From a bacterium (GTDB taxonomy: Bacteria; Patescibacteriota; Gracilibacteria; Absconditabacterales; Absconditicoccaceae), in the NCBI GenBank assembly GCA_020629735.1, contig JAHDCT010000026.1, forward strand, positions 1 through 11,220: a DNA stretch of 11,220 bases, given 5' to 3'. This document shows positions 1 to 8,502 of the stretch, in pieces. Position numbers and translations under genes: made by a program. Under the pieces are notes generated by a model. It was not told where the DNA came from. It worked only from the letters and a program-made list of their open reading frames with translations, and ran no database searches. Position 1 is the first letter of the stretch; every line of letters begins with the position of its first letter.

Positions 1-1679
1 ACGCTTATGTGTTTAATTTTGAAAGCGTTGCAGAGTTCTCACCAGCAGATTTAGAAAAATGAATACCATTGAGAGATACGAAAATATCAGGAGAAAAACC
101 AGAGTGACATTTGTATTGATCAATAGAGTGAGGAAGGTTAACAGTCCATTGGACGCCAATTCAACTATTAAATCCTAGATCAAGATTAAAACGAGATACA
201 AAGAAAATCAAAAAATATAATCCATCAACATGAATGGATGAGTATACAATAACATATAATGAATCTAGCGATAATTTTGAATTGGCTTATTGATGATCTA
301 GAACATCAATCACTTTATCTGAGTGAGAAAATGACTTAAGAGATGTGTCTCCACCACTAAATATGCCTAGTTGATACCGTTTAATTTCAAGGTATGAGGA
401 TGATACCATTTATTTTGACTTAGTGAAAGAAGGAGAGTTTGAATCGTACGAAGAAAAAAAGCAAGCGGAAAAAGACGAAAGAGAGAAGAAGGAGAAAGAA
501 AAAGCGCGTAAAGAAGCAGAGGCTGCTGCAAAAGAGGCCCAAAAAGAAGAAAATGAGGAAGTCGCATGAGGAGTTTCTCTTTTATCTAAAGAGAGAAAAT
601 TATGAGATAAGAGAGTGTCATCATACGTGATTCAGGTTCCTTCTTTTACTGCTGAATGAATTGCAAGGAGGTATCCAGTGAGCATAGAAGACAAAAAGAA
701 TCCAGTTGTGACAATTAAATTTTGAGAGGAGAATAGCCAAGAAAAGGTGATAAAATTTAGTCATATGCCTCTAACATGGTGACCATGAATTAAAATTAAG
801 TCAGACGTATCGTGATTGTCAAAGGACTATCAGCTGAAGTGGAAGATAGTTGATAAAAGATTGTCTTTCTATCGAGATTGATCAGATGATAATAAATGAG
901 AGTCAATCAACAGATTAGCTAAAAGAGAAAAAGAAGATCTTACTAAGGACTCTTGATGAATCAATCCGTTTTTATCTAAGCCAGACTATTCAGTAATAAA
1001 ATGATGAGATTACGATTGAGCATATAATAAAGCTAAGAAAGCAATCGATATCTTGTTCCCTGCATGAGCTGCACGTACAGAATACGTAGATAAGCTGAAA
1101 GAAATTAAGGCTTCATGAACTTCAGAATGAGAGAAAGTTGCAGCGTTGTCTAACTTTATCTATGAGAAAAGGAAGCCGTTAAGAATTTCAGGATATAGTT
1201 GTTGGGATTTCAATTTTATGATTCATGAGGCTTTATGATTATATTTTATAAAATATTGAAAGAAGTATAGGTGAAATGTTGATAGAAAGGTTCCAGACTG
1301 ACAGAATAAAAATAATCGAGCCTCAGCTTACGCTGCACAGCAGTTGAATTCATATATGAAAATAGAATGACGAAATATTCCAAAGCCTGGTGATTGGATT
1401 TGGGTGCATAGCAGAGAGGTCCCTGATCACAAAAACAATTGTCATAGTTGTTTAGTAACGTCAATAAGAAAAGCAAAAGTAAGTGATTTAAAGATGAAGG
1501 CAGGAAAGGTAGCGAAGCTCGACTCTGATTATAATACGTACATAATAAAAGAAGTATCAAATAATGGAAAATGAACTATTCAAAAGAAAGATAGAATTAT
1601 CACCGACGATCCTTATTTAATAGCAAATGGAGGAAGGATTGTTCATTCTTTAAAACAAAAGAATTATCTCTTAGCGTAA
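1..1679 (+). CDS. NlpC/P60-like papain-fold protein with coiled-coil region, 5' partial
   Basis: Open from the left edge (first full codon at base 3) to TAA at 1677, about 558 codons, with roughly 30 in-frame TGA codons read as Gly. The true start lies outside the window. Residues are counted from the visible end. The N-terminal part is not recognised. Residues about 145-187 are almost all E, K, A and R and should form a charged helix or coiled coil. Residues about 340-558 form a module shared with the C-terminus of the gene at 4826. Its key features are Y-S-C-W-D-F (C400) starting a helix, P-G-D-W (462-465) and C-H-S-C-L-V-T (H481). Cys at a helix start, then G-D-W, then His before a hydrophobic strand is the layout of NlpC/P60 and CHAP cysteine peptidases/amidases, which cut peptidoglycan stem peptides. 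The catalytic assignment is inference; the reading frame is secure. Confidence 0.82.
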
Positions 1680-1691
1680 GTCTCTCTAACA

Positions 1692-1721
1692 AAAAAAAGC
1701 TCCCTTCCAGGAGCTTTTTTT
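1692..1721. terminator. Bidirectional intrinsic terminator
   Basis: The stem is GCTCC (1699-1703) paired with GGAGC (1710-1714) around a 6-nt loop. It is extended by an A run on the left (1692-1698) and a T run on the right (1715-1721). The A/T symmetry gives a U tract on either strand. It lies between the stop of the plus-strand gene (1679) and the stop of the convergent minus-strand gene (1742), so it probably serves both. Confidence 0.85.
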
Positions 1722-1741
1722 AAACAATCCAAATCTATCAT

Positions 1742-2467
1742 CTAAAACTTGAAATTCCCACCAATTTCTATGTTGTGACCCAATACAACTCATCATCAAT
1801 TTTTTCCAAACACATCAAGGTTATATTTGAAATACAATCAAGTCATATCTGGAGTCCATTCGACCATAGTTCAAATAGTACCTCAGAATTTACTATGTCA
1901 CAGGTCATAAGATCACTTACAAGAATAAGCGCTAGCAGCTCAAAGAAAGGTAGCCATTTCTAAATCTCATCGAGGTAGTGCATCTACGTCTAAGTTTAAT
2001 CATCATCTCAAGTAACCATACCCTAATTGAGTTTCTCAAAATTGATTTTTCCCTATTTCCAATGCGTTATCAAGGAATACATAGCTCCCACGCATCATTG
2101 TATTAACGCTAAATTTTCCATTTTGAGTAACACCTATACCCCCATTCATGTTGAATCCATCAATAGGCCCAAATTGAGCGTTCGCGTCATTAGAAAGCGA
2201 CATACACAATAATATGATAGCAACTGGACCCGCAACCTTCATTTTCACTCTTTCAGCTTTAGCGCCAAGCTCGTTAGCTACGTCCATGATAGCCACCTGA
2301 GTGGCTTCAACCGTATTTACTGTTTTAGTTTTTAGTTGTTCAACTCAACTTTTGATGCTTTCCTTAAGAAAGTTTAAAGAGCCTTTGAAAAATTGCTTAC
2401 AGTTTTCAATTGCTTCAGCTTTACTTATTATTCATGTTTCTTTAGTAGTAGGAAGTGCTAATGTCAT
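1742..2467 (-). CDS. Membrane/exported protein with beta-barrel-like C-terminal domain
   Basis: A 241-residue frame when TGA is Gly, from ATG at 2467 to TAG at 1742. Residues 1-75 are charged and helical. A hydrophobic stretch (about 78-93) ends in N-D-A-N-A before Q98, like a signal-peptidase site. The remaining ~144 residues are rich in Gly, Asn and aromatics with alternating hydrophobic positions, suggesting beta strands. The C-terminus ends N-I-E-I-G-G-N-F-K-F, matching the pattern of the outer-membrane beta-barrel signal (terminal Phe, hydrophobics at every second residue). An alternative start at M76 (base 2242) gives a conventional 22-residue signal peptide beginning M-K-V-A-G-P. I prefer 2467 because the upstream frame stays open and protein-like. 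No clear Shine-Dalgarno precedes either start. Function unknown. It is convergent with the left-edge gene and divergent from the lipoprotein-like gene at 2625. Confidence 0.72.
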
Positions 2468-2520
2468 AAAGAAGGGTTAGGACATAAAAGTAGAGTATGT
2501 GTATATAAAAAAATAAAAAA

Positions 2521-2537
2521 GTCAAGTTAAACTTGAC
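2521..2537. promoter_or_regulatory. Palindrome in divergent intergenic region
   Basis: A perfect 7-bp inverted repeat (GTCAAGT / ACTTGAC) around a 3-nt centre, midway between the divergent genes starting at 2467 (-) and 2625 (+). On the minus strand it is followed by a T-rich run (T6-A-T7), so it could be a minus-strand terminator or attenuator. Each arm also carries an outward TTGAC resembling a -35 box, so an operator overlapping two divergent promoters is possible. No convincing -10 box was found at proper spacing on either side. The rest of 2468-2624 is A-rich with no gene. Confidence 0.4.
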
Positions 2538-2624
2538 AAAAGAAAAAAAATAAGTAAACAAGAGCTACTAATTTTACTCCTAACACAATATTATATGTTT
2601 TGAGCACCTAAAGCAGGTCCTAAA

Positions 2625-3569
2625 ATGAGAACAACACTTTGAATGGCTGTATTGTTATTGAAGTTGTCATTTGCTACGTATATAGTATGAAATTTAACCT
2701 CTTGTAAGCAAGAAGTAGAGTGAAGTTGTATTGCATGTCCAGATGACAATAACAATAACCCTGATGATGATTGTGATATCGGTTATATTGCAATTCAAGA
2801 TTGTGAAATTGCACCAAATGCTATTACAACACATGATATAACACTACCGTATTGTATACATGGGTATGATAGTCTGACATTTAATCTTCAGTGAATATCG
2901 TATGATGCGAGAGTAAAGTATACAAATTGAAATACACAACTCGTATGGAATATTCCAGCATGATGAACAAGTAACGCAGTGACAGTGCCTTCAGAACTAC
3001 TCTCGTGAACAAGTTGAGGAAGATTTGTCTTGGAAGTAGAAACTAGCGATCATCCAACTGGTCAGGATTTAGAGTGAACGTTGTTTGTGACTTATAAAGA
3101 TGATGATGGCACCGATGTTAACGGTGCTCAACCAATAGACTGTGGGTCTTGGAACTACCCAGATATACCAGATCCATGTGAAGAAAACGGTATAGAGGTT
3201 GATTTAATTGGAGACCTACAACGGAATGCTAGCTGATGAACGATAACGACGACTGCAAAATTCTGTGAAGATGATGATGAAGTGCGGTTAGAATGTAGAA
3301 TATCACCAAGTGTAACATATTCGGGTAATATATGATTTGCATGTAAACTAGAAAATGGGCAATCGGTTCCATTATCTCCCTTATCATGAAGTGGGCCTGT
3401 ATTAGTTGATTTCTCAGCTGTAGGAGTAAATCCACTAGATATTAGGAAAATTTCTGCAACATTTACTGCAGCGCAAGATACATCATGAGCATGAATCCCG
3501 ATAGAATTTCAATCCTGAGATTTTGTGGAATTAGAGATTGGTTGAAATGTATCAACTGGAACTCCATAA
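2625..3569 (+). CDS. Predicted cysteine-rich surface lipoprotein with two beta-sandwich-like repeats
   Basis: Frame of 314 residues with TGA as Gly, ending at TAA 3567. The N-terminus is hydrophobic (about residues 5-22) and ends L-T-S-C (C27), fitting the lipobox pattern, so membrane anchoring through C27 is likely. Then comes a short linker rich in Asp, Asn and Cys (C35, C38, C50). Two weakly similar units of about 115-125 residues follow (about 50-165 and 185-310). Each begins near a Cys, has a second Cys some 25 residues on, and alternates hydrophobic and polar residues as in Ig-like sandwiches. The paired cysteines suggest disulfides in an extracellular location. An in-frame ATG at 2595 would add ten residues (M-F-G-A-P-K-A-G-P-K). 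I chose 2625 for the weak AGG seven to nine bases upstream and the shorter n-region. No enzyme family recognised; adhesion or surface display is a guess. A strong terminator follows. Confidence 0.75.
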
Positions 3570-3577
3570 TTCATATG

Positions 3578-3605
3578 AAAAAAACCTCCTATTGGAGGTT
3601 TTTTT
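3578..3605. terminator. Bidirectional intrinsic terminator
   Basis: Seven A plus CCTCC (3578-3589) pair with GGAGG plus seven T (3594-3605) around a TATT loop, a perfect 12-bp hairpin with a U tract on either strand. It sits between the stops of the convergent genes at 3569 (+) and 3618 (-), mirroring the design of the terminator at 1692. Confidence 0.9.
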
Positions 3606-3617
3606 ATTTGAGTTATT

Positions 3618-4682
3618 TTAAGCTGTCTTTGGAGGAGAATCTGTTGGAGTTTGAGTAACAGACTTCACAGACTCACTAATAGCTGAAGTAATAAATCACT
3701 CTCATTCAACTTTAGTATATTCATTAATTCACTCAACAATCTCTGTTGGGCTTACCCAGTCTTTTACTGAATCAACAAGATTTCAAATAGTCTTTCTAAT
3801 ACCTAAAGCACTTTCTTTTCAAGAATTAATATACTTAGTCCACATCTTAAGAAGAAATCATGAGAAAACTCATAGTCATGGAATGGATGCTCAAGCAGCA
3901 AGTCATCATGAAACAGCATTTCATCACTTGGTACTTGCTTTAACGTCCTCATCTTTGATTTTTAGAGAAAGGTCTTTGAGTTGTGTTGAAATTCACGTTT
4001 GAATGAGTTCCTTAAACTTAACATAAATTTTTTCTTCAAAGCCAGTTGCTGTTTTTTGATCGTATGAACTTATGAGTGTGACAAGTGCATCTTTTTTCTG
4101 AGATGAGTTAGGGCTGCTTACATCAGGGGAACTTTTTTTGACTAAGGTTTTAAAATGTTCATCTAAATCACTTATTCACAAAAGTTCATCAACGATTCAA
4201 CTGTCATCTTTCTCAAGCTCTTTTTTCATTATTGTAGTTTCCGCAGCAGTGTCTTTTAGTTTGTCAGAAAGTAATTTTTCATAAGCTGGTTTGAAAGCGT
4301 TAATAACGGATATTCTACTATAGTTTCCATCAATAATAAGCTTATTCACTCATCCGGATGAGAAAACAACAGAGTTAGTATAAAAGGTTCAAAAGATTCT
4401 ATTGTTAGCTGAAGCAGGCGGAAAAAGAACTTGAACAAGTTCGATAAGCTCACTATCGAGATCTCACATTGCGAGTTCAGTATTATCGTTTAGTTCGGCG
4501 ACTTTAGTTTCTACCGAACTCATCATCTGATTATAAATATCATTTATTCATGCCTTCTCACTTCATCATGCCAAAGCTAGTTCTTTCTTTAAATCTGCAA
4601 GTTTGATTTTTTCATCCTTAAAATCATCTGGCCCGTAAGGTGATTCTTGCTCTATAGTGTATATATCCAACTTCTCAGCCAT
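3618..4682 (-). CDS. Unknown helical protein with glycine-rich hydrophobic segment
   Basis: 354 residues with TGA as Gly, from ATG 4682 to TAA 3618. I checked the whole frame and found no TAA or TAG. A good Shine-Dalgarno (GAGGAAGG on the minus strand, 4684-4691) and a consensus-like promoter fix the start. There is no N-terminal signal peptide. Most of the protein is charged and predicted helical (many E, K, D, L). Residues about 253-277 form one hydrophobic, Gly/Ala-rich stretch (K-G-G-N-A-V-S-G-G-L-A-A-G-A, continuing through I-P-G-L-G-V-F-S-G-F-L-L) that could be a membrane helix or hairpin. The tail is rich in S, T and P. Family not recognised. A pore-forming or holin-like role, or a secreted effector with a membrane-inserting segment, is conceivable but unproven. 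It is divergent from the hydrolase cluster at 4826 and may be co-regulated with it. Confidence 0.75.
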
Positions 4683-4683
4683 A

Positions 4684-4691
4684 CCTTCCTC
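4684..4691 (-). promoter_or_regulatory. Shine-Dalgarno of the 3618-4682 gene
   Basis: Reads GAGGAAGG on the minus strand. The GAGG core ends five bases before the ATG at 4682. It is the clearest ribosome binding site in the window; most other starts here lack one. Confidence 0.7.
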
Positions 4692-4707
4692 AAACATAAA
4701 CACTTAA

Positions 4708-4736
4708 AGTCTAACCTTAAACTCATTTTTTGTCAA
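4708..4736 (-). promoter_or_regulatory. Sigma-70-type promoter for the 3618-4682 gene
   Basis: On the minus strand, TTGACA (4731-4736) is followed after exactly 17 bp by TAGACT (4708-4713). Transcription would start near 4701, giving a leader of about 20 nt that contains the Shine-Dalgarno. Confidence 0.7.
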
Positions 4737-4763
4737 TTTTTTTACCTGAAGAAGTCACAAAAT

Positions 4764-4792
4764 TTGTCATAAGTTGAACTATGGGCTATAGT
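4764..4792 (+). promoter_or_regulatory. Sigma-70-type promoter for the hydrolase cluster
   Basis: TTGTCA (4764-4769), a 17-bp spacer, then TATAGT (4787-4792). Transcription would begin near 4799, about 27 nt before the ATG at 4826. Its -35 box is 27 bp from the -35 box of the divergent promoter, close enough for one regulator to act on both. A minor -10 alternative, TAAAAT (4793-4798), overlaps nearby. Confidence 0.65.
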
Positions 4793-4825
4793 TAAAATAA
4801 ACAAGATTTTTAGCTAATTCTCTAG

Positions 4826-6718
4826 ATGCAACGTAGAATTGATCAGTTCTGAAAGAAAGATTATGACGAAGTAGGGGCAGACCTAAAAGAAATGTACACC
4901 TGAGTAGGCGCAGAATTAAAAGGTCACTACAAAGATGTACTTCAATCAGCTACCTTTACCGGAAAAGCAGGAGCAGAAAAGCTCTTACAGTTTATCGATA
5001 CTTTTGCGCGTGATGAACAAGCTCAGTTTTTAAACTTTGAACAAACAAAATGAGTAGAAATCGCTGATACCCTATGACAAATGATTATTGATTTCTTGGG
5101 CTTTCATACCACTCACGTTGACTGAGTAGAGTGAGATGGAACCAAAGACTGATACATTGAAATGCAAAGGTTTTATAATAGAGAAATGGTAAGAAGTAGA
5201 AAAGCAGCAAGCGAGTACATCAAAGAAGATTGATTAAAAGGAAACGAATTTTGGCTAGCTGCAACAGTTCTATTACAAGCAGAAAGAGATGGGAATTTAT
5301 GATCGATAAATCCACAAATTCTTCAGCTACCATCGAGAACTGAACCTTACTTTATCGAAAGACCTCTAAAACCAATTCAAATAAGTTACGAAGCAATTCC
5401 ACAAAAGAAAGATCCTACCTATCTCCCAGACGATATAGTTTCAATGAGTTCGTCAGATACCTATCAAGATACTTCTACTGACGCATATCACAACCTTTTG
5501 GCATATACAAACGGAGTTGCGCCAAAAACCATCGGTGAGATCTACCCATCAGGACATGCAATACATTTGATTGAATCTGGAAAAGAAAACTGATGGATGA
5601 AAGAGGTAGAGGATATTCAGAACAAAGCAGATGCTGAACTACTTCTGAAGCAAGAAATGCAAATACAAAGAAATTTATATGGAACAACCGTTTTTGATTT
5701 CTATGCATTCCAAGACAAAGGAATTACAATGTCCCAGGTAAATGCGGAAAATTGAACTGCAAAAAGGAATCTAGAGCAACAGTACCTTTCCCAATGAGAG
5801 AGGTATATCATGTATCTCGATGAAAATGACAATCCAATGGTACTTTCATGAGCTGAAAGAGGTTCAAGAAAATCAGAACCATTAGGAGAATTTCTCTCAT
5901 CAATCTGAACAGATGGAAAGGAATTCTTTATGAATAAAGTTGGATATTATGGAAAAGATAAAGAGGAGTTGGAACAGGAACTACCAGATTCTGGAGCTTT
6001 AGATCCAACTCGTCCTCCAACAGATTGGTATAGAAAATATCCTAGCAGACACAGATTCTCTCAGAGATGGAAGAGAGATCTTGATTATAGAAAGGCAAAT
6101 GATAACTGATGGAATCATAAGGTTGCATATGTGAGTGTGACAAAGGCTTTAAACAAAGTGTACCCATTACATTCACCAGCTCGTCAAAGATATGTAAGGC
6201 AATTACAACAAATTAGATCTTTATCACCAGGACAACAGATCAAAGAAATGGCATTATTTTTTCTTAGAGAAGAGCCAAAAGTATCAGTAGATAGCTGTCG
6301 AGATTTTGTATTCATGATCTATGAATCATTGAATTTGTATTTTGAAAAACAGACTAGATTTTTACCAAGATGAGTAAGAGAGAGACGAGCAAATGATAGA
6401 GCAGCAGCTAGAGCAAAAAGAAAGTTTATAACACCACTCAGGTGAGATAATGTTCCTATTCCTTGAGACTGGGTGCGACTTCATAATGAGAAAAGTCATG
6501 GAAATAAATATTGTCATAGCTGCATAGTTACACATGTGGAGAGAGTGGAGACATGAGATTGATATAATATCTATGAAGTGTATGAAGTCGGACAATCTGA
6601 AAAAGGAAAAGGAGCAACAGATAAATTTTGACCGAGATTAATAACAGATAATCCTGCGCTGGTTTTGCAAGATTGATACTGTTCATTAAAACAGAATAAG
6701 CGTGTGCTTGATACATAG
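4826..6718 (+). CDS. NlpC/P60-like cell-wall peptidase with N-terminal putative peptidoglycan-binding module
   Basis: 630 residues with about 22 TGA codons as Gly. An in-frame TAG lies immediately before the ATG at 4826, which fixes the start; the stop is TAG at 6716. There is no signal peptide. Residues about 14-37 contain a near-repeat (V-G-A-D-L-K-E-M-Y / V-G-A-E-L-K-G-H-Y). Residues about 78-155 match the N-terminus of the next gene, with V-D-G-V (98-101) and Q-R-F-Y-N (114-118). The D-G-(x)-G...Q pattern resembles PG_binding_1 domains. Residues about 434-630 match the C-terminus of the left-edge gene: D-S-C-R-D-F-V (C491), P-G-D-W (546-549) and C-H-S-C-I-V-T (H564). D-S-C-x-x-F-V followed by an L-P-R after the helix is typical of NlpC/P60 peptidases, which hydrolyse peptidoglycan stem peptides. 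Activity is inferred from these residues and from the two glycan-cleaving neighbours. First gene of the cluster, with its own promoter. Confidence 0.85.
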
Positions 6719-6854
6719 AAAAAGTTTTGAAGACGATCCAGCCCTAATAAGATCTTGAAAGGCGTATTCTCTGAAGAAGAGGACAAGGATAGCGTAAATT
6801 TGAGTCAAATAAATATATGTCAATATTGAAAAGGTGTAGAAAATTAAGAAATTT

Positions 6855-6894
6855 GCACTAGTTCTCCTTTATTAATAGAGTTAAGGAGAAGTGC
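6855..6894 (+). terminator. Large stem-loop between the first and second hydrolase genes
   Basis: GCAC (6855-6858) and TTCTCCTT (6862-6869) pair with AAGGAGAA (6883-6890) and GTGC (6891-6894): a 12-bp stem with a TAG bulge and a 13-nt loop. Only three T follow, so it is a weak terminator at best; an RNA-stability or attenuation element is equally possible. The 3' arm holds AAGGAG, a perfect Shine-Dalgarno core, but no usable start lies 5-10 nt downstream. The rest of the 194-nt gap 6719-6912 shows no gene and no convincing promoter. Confidence 0.45.
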
Positions 6895-6912
6895 TTTAGC
6901 TAGAATATCTCA

Positions 6913-8475
6913 ATGTCAGGACTTTCAGGAAAAATAGATAATGTTTCAGAAAAATCACATCACCAGGAGTGATTAAAAGAGGATTTTGAGCAACTAAAAC
7001 AAGACACGAGTATACAACTCCATAAGCTTGAAGGGGGGATTTTATCGTTCGATCATTTAACAAACAACCCTGATTGAATTCTGCAAGTAGCGAATCATTT
7101 AAGGACTGTAGCAACATCTTTAGTAAGGAATGGTACATACAAAAGGAAATTCAGCGCTTTGAAATCCATTCCTTGGTATAAAACTTTTGTTCAATTAGTA
7201 AACGATTATTTGTGAAAGCACAATTCAAAGGTTGATGGGGTGTGGTGAGGAAGTAGCGAATTAGATGTAGAAGGAGTTCAACGTTTGTATAATCAAACTT
7301 CTGCTGACAAAGACACAAGAAGAATTACTGAAGATGGAGACCCTTGAGACGATTATTTGTATGCGGTACAAGTATTGTTATCATGAGACATTCCAGTGAA
7401 TCAAATGAAGGAATGAGAAAATGTGTATACTACGGATGGATTAAACAATCTTTATCAAAGAGAAAAGAGTGAATTTGATTTTGAGAATCATGCTTACATG
7501 CCCGATCTTCCTAGCATGCAGCATTGACCATTTTCACATATTCCTGGTGAGGACTGAAAAACAGATTATGAAGTAGCGTATGATCAATATAGATGTGACA
7601 TAGAACAGTACAGTAAAAACATTAATGAGGCTAAGCTTGCAATAATGACAGAAAAGTATGCTTCAGTAATAAACGGTGACTGGCACGGGTGAGAGAGTTT
7701 TGAAGTCTGAAATAAAAAAGATAGAAATAGAAGAATGTTAGATGGGACTGCAGAGAGAGCGAAAAATATGGCTTATATAAGGTCATACTACGATTCTTAT
7801 AAGCAAAATGTTACAAGATGAGATTTGCAATTCGATACAAACTGCGCTCAGATCATATCGTTTGCATATCTTGAATCTGCGTTTGCAACATCACCTCAAG
7901 CTGATAAAGGTAAGGGAAGAAGGGCTTCAAAGGGGTTGATGCAATTAACAGGACAAGTCCATGATCAGTTAGTTAAGGATTTAAAGTTGAAACCTCCGAT
8001 GCAGGCTTGGTGATGGATAGCTAATGAGCTGGCTAATATTTGATATAGTACTAACGAGGTTGATAGAATGGCTGAAGATTATTCATATCGAAGGTGAGAA
8101 ATTGATGATCCTCGTGTTAATGCAATTTTTGGAATTGCTCATTTAGTACCAAAGCAAATCCAGGGTGATGTAGCTAAAAATAGAAATTATTATGTAAGGA
8201 CATTCAAAAGAGATAAATATACAATTGTGAAAGCAACAAAAAAGTATATCCAAAGCCAAACAGGAAAGAAAATAGATGAGGAAAAGCTTAATCAAATAGC
8301 AGATGCTCTGGCAAACTGAGATCAAACCTTAACTGATCAGTATGTGTTGTGAATTAGGTATAATGGTGAGAAACATAACCTACAAGATTGAGCACAAAGA
8401 AGATATACATATGCTTTATGATCAATATATCTTTCTCAAAATATATTTCATTCTCCTGTGAGTACTACTGAGTAA
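6913..8475 (+). CDS. SLT-type lytic transglycosylase with N-terminal putative peptidoglycan-binding module
   Basis: 520 residues with TGA as Gly. An in-frame TAG at 6901 makes the ATG at 6913 the first start; TAA at 8473. No Shine-Dalgarno and no signal peptide. Residues about 85-160 match the module of the preceding gene, with V-D-G-V-W-G (107-112) and Q-R-L-Y-N (123-127) at identical spacing. The catalytic domain is C-terminal: Y-L-E-S-A-F with presumed catalytic Glu E321, then G-L-M-Q-L-T (341-346), and Y-N-G (483-485). This is the E-S ... G-L-M-Q-L ... Y-N-(A/G)-G signature of the SLT/goose-lysozyme fold, which cleaves the MurNAc-GlcNAc bond of peptidoglycan. The middle (about 195-300) is unassigned. 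The next gene follows after 27 nt in the same frame and is a paralogue, so co-transcription is likely. Fold assignment is confident; substrate (own wall or another cell's) is unknown. Confidence 0.88.
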
Positions 8476-8502
8476 ATAAAAATCATTTATAACATAAGAA
8501 AA

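Noticed and set aside
439..630. Short lysine/arginine-rich plus-strand frame
   Set aside because: It lies in another frame inside the E/K-rich coiled-coil part of the left-edge gene; its basic composition is a by-product of A/G-rich codons.
1246..1560. Minus-strand frame of about 100 codons
   Set aside because: It is antisense to the conserved NlpC/P60-like module on the plus strand, which has clear motifs and a paralogue; the antisense frame has none.
6362..6786. Overlapping minus-strand frames opposite the end of the first hydrolase
   Set aside because: Mutually overlapping, hydrophobic by chance, and opposite the conserved catalytic module; no ribosome site or homology-like motif.
6883..6888. 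AAGGAG as the ribosome site of the 6913 gene
   Set aside because: 24 nt separates it from the ATG, and the nearby GTG at 6891 is in a different frame that stops at once.
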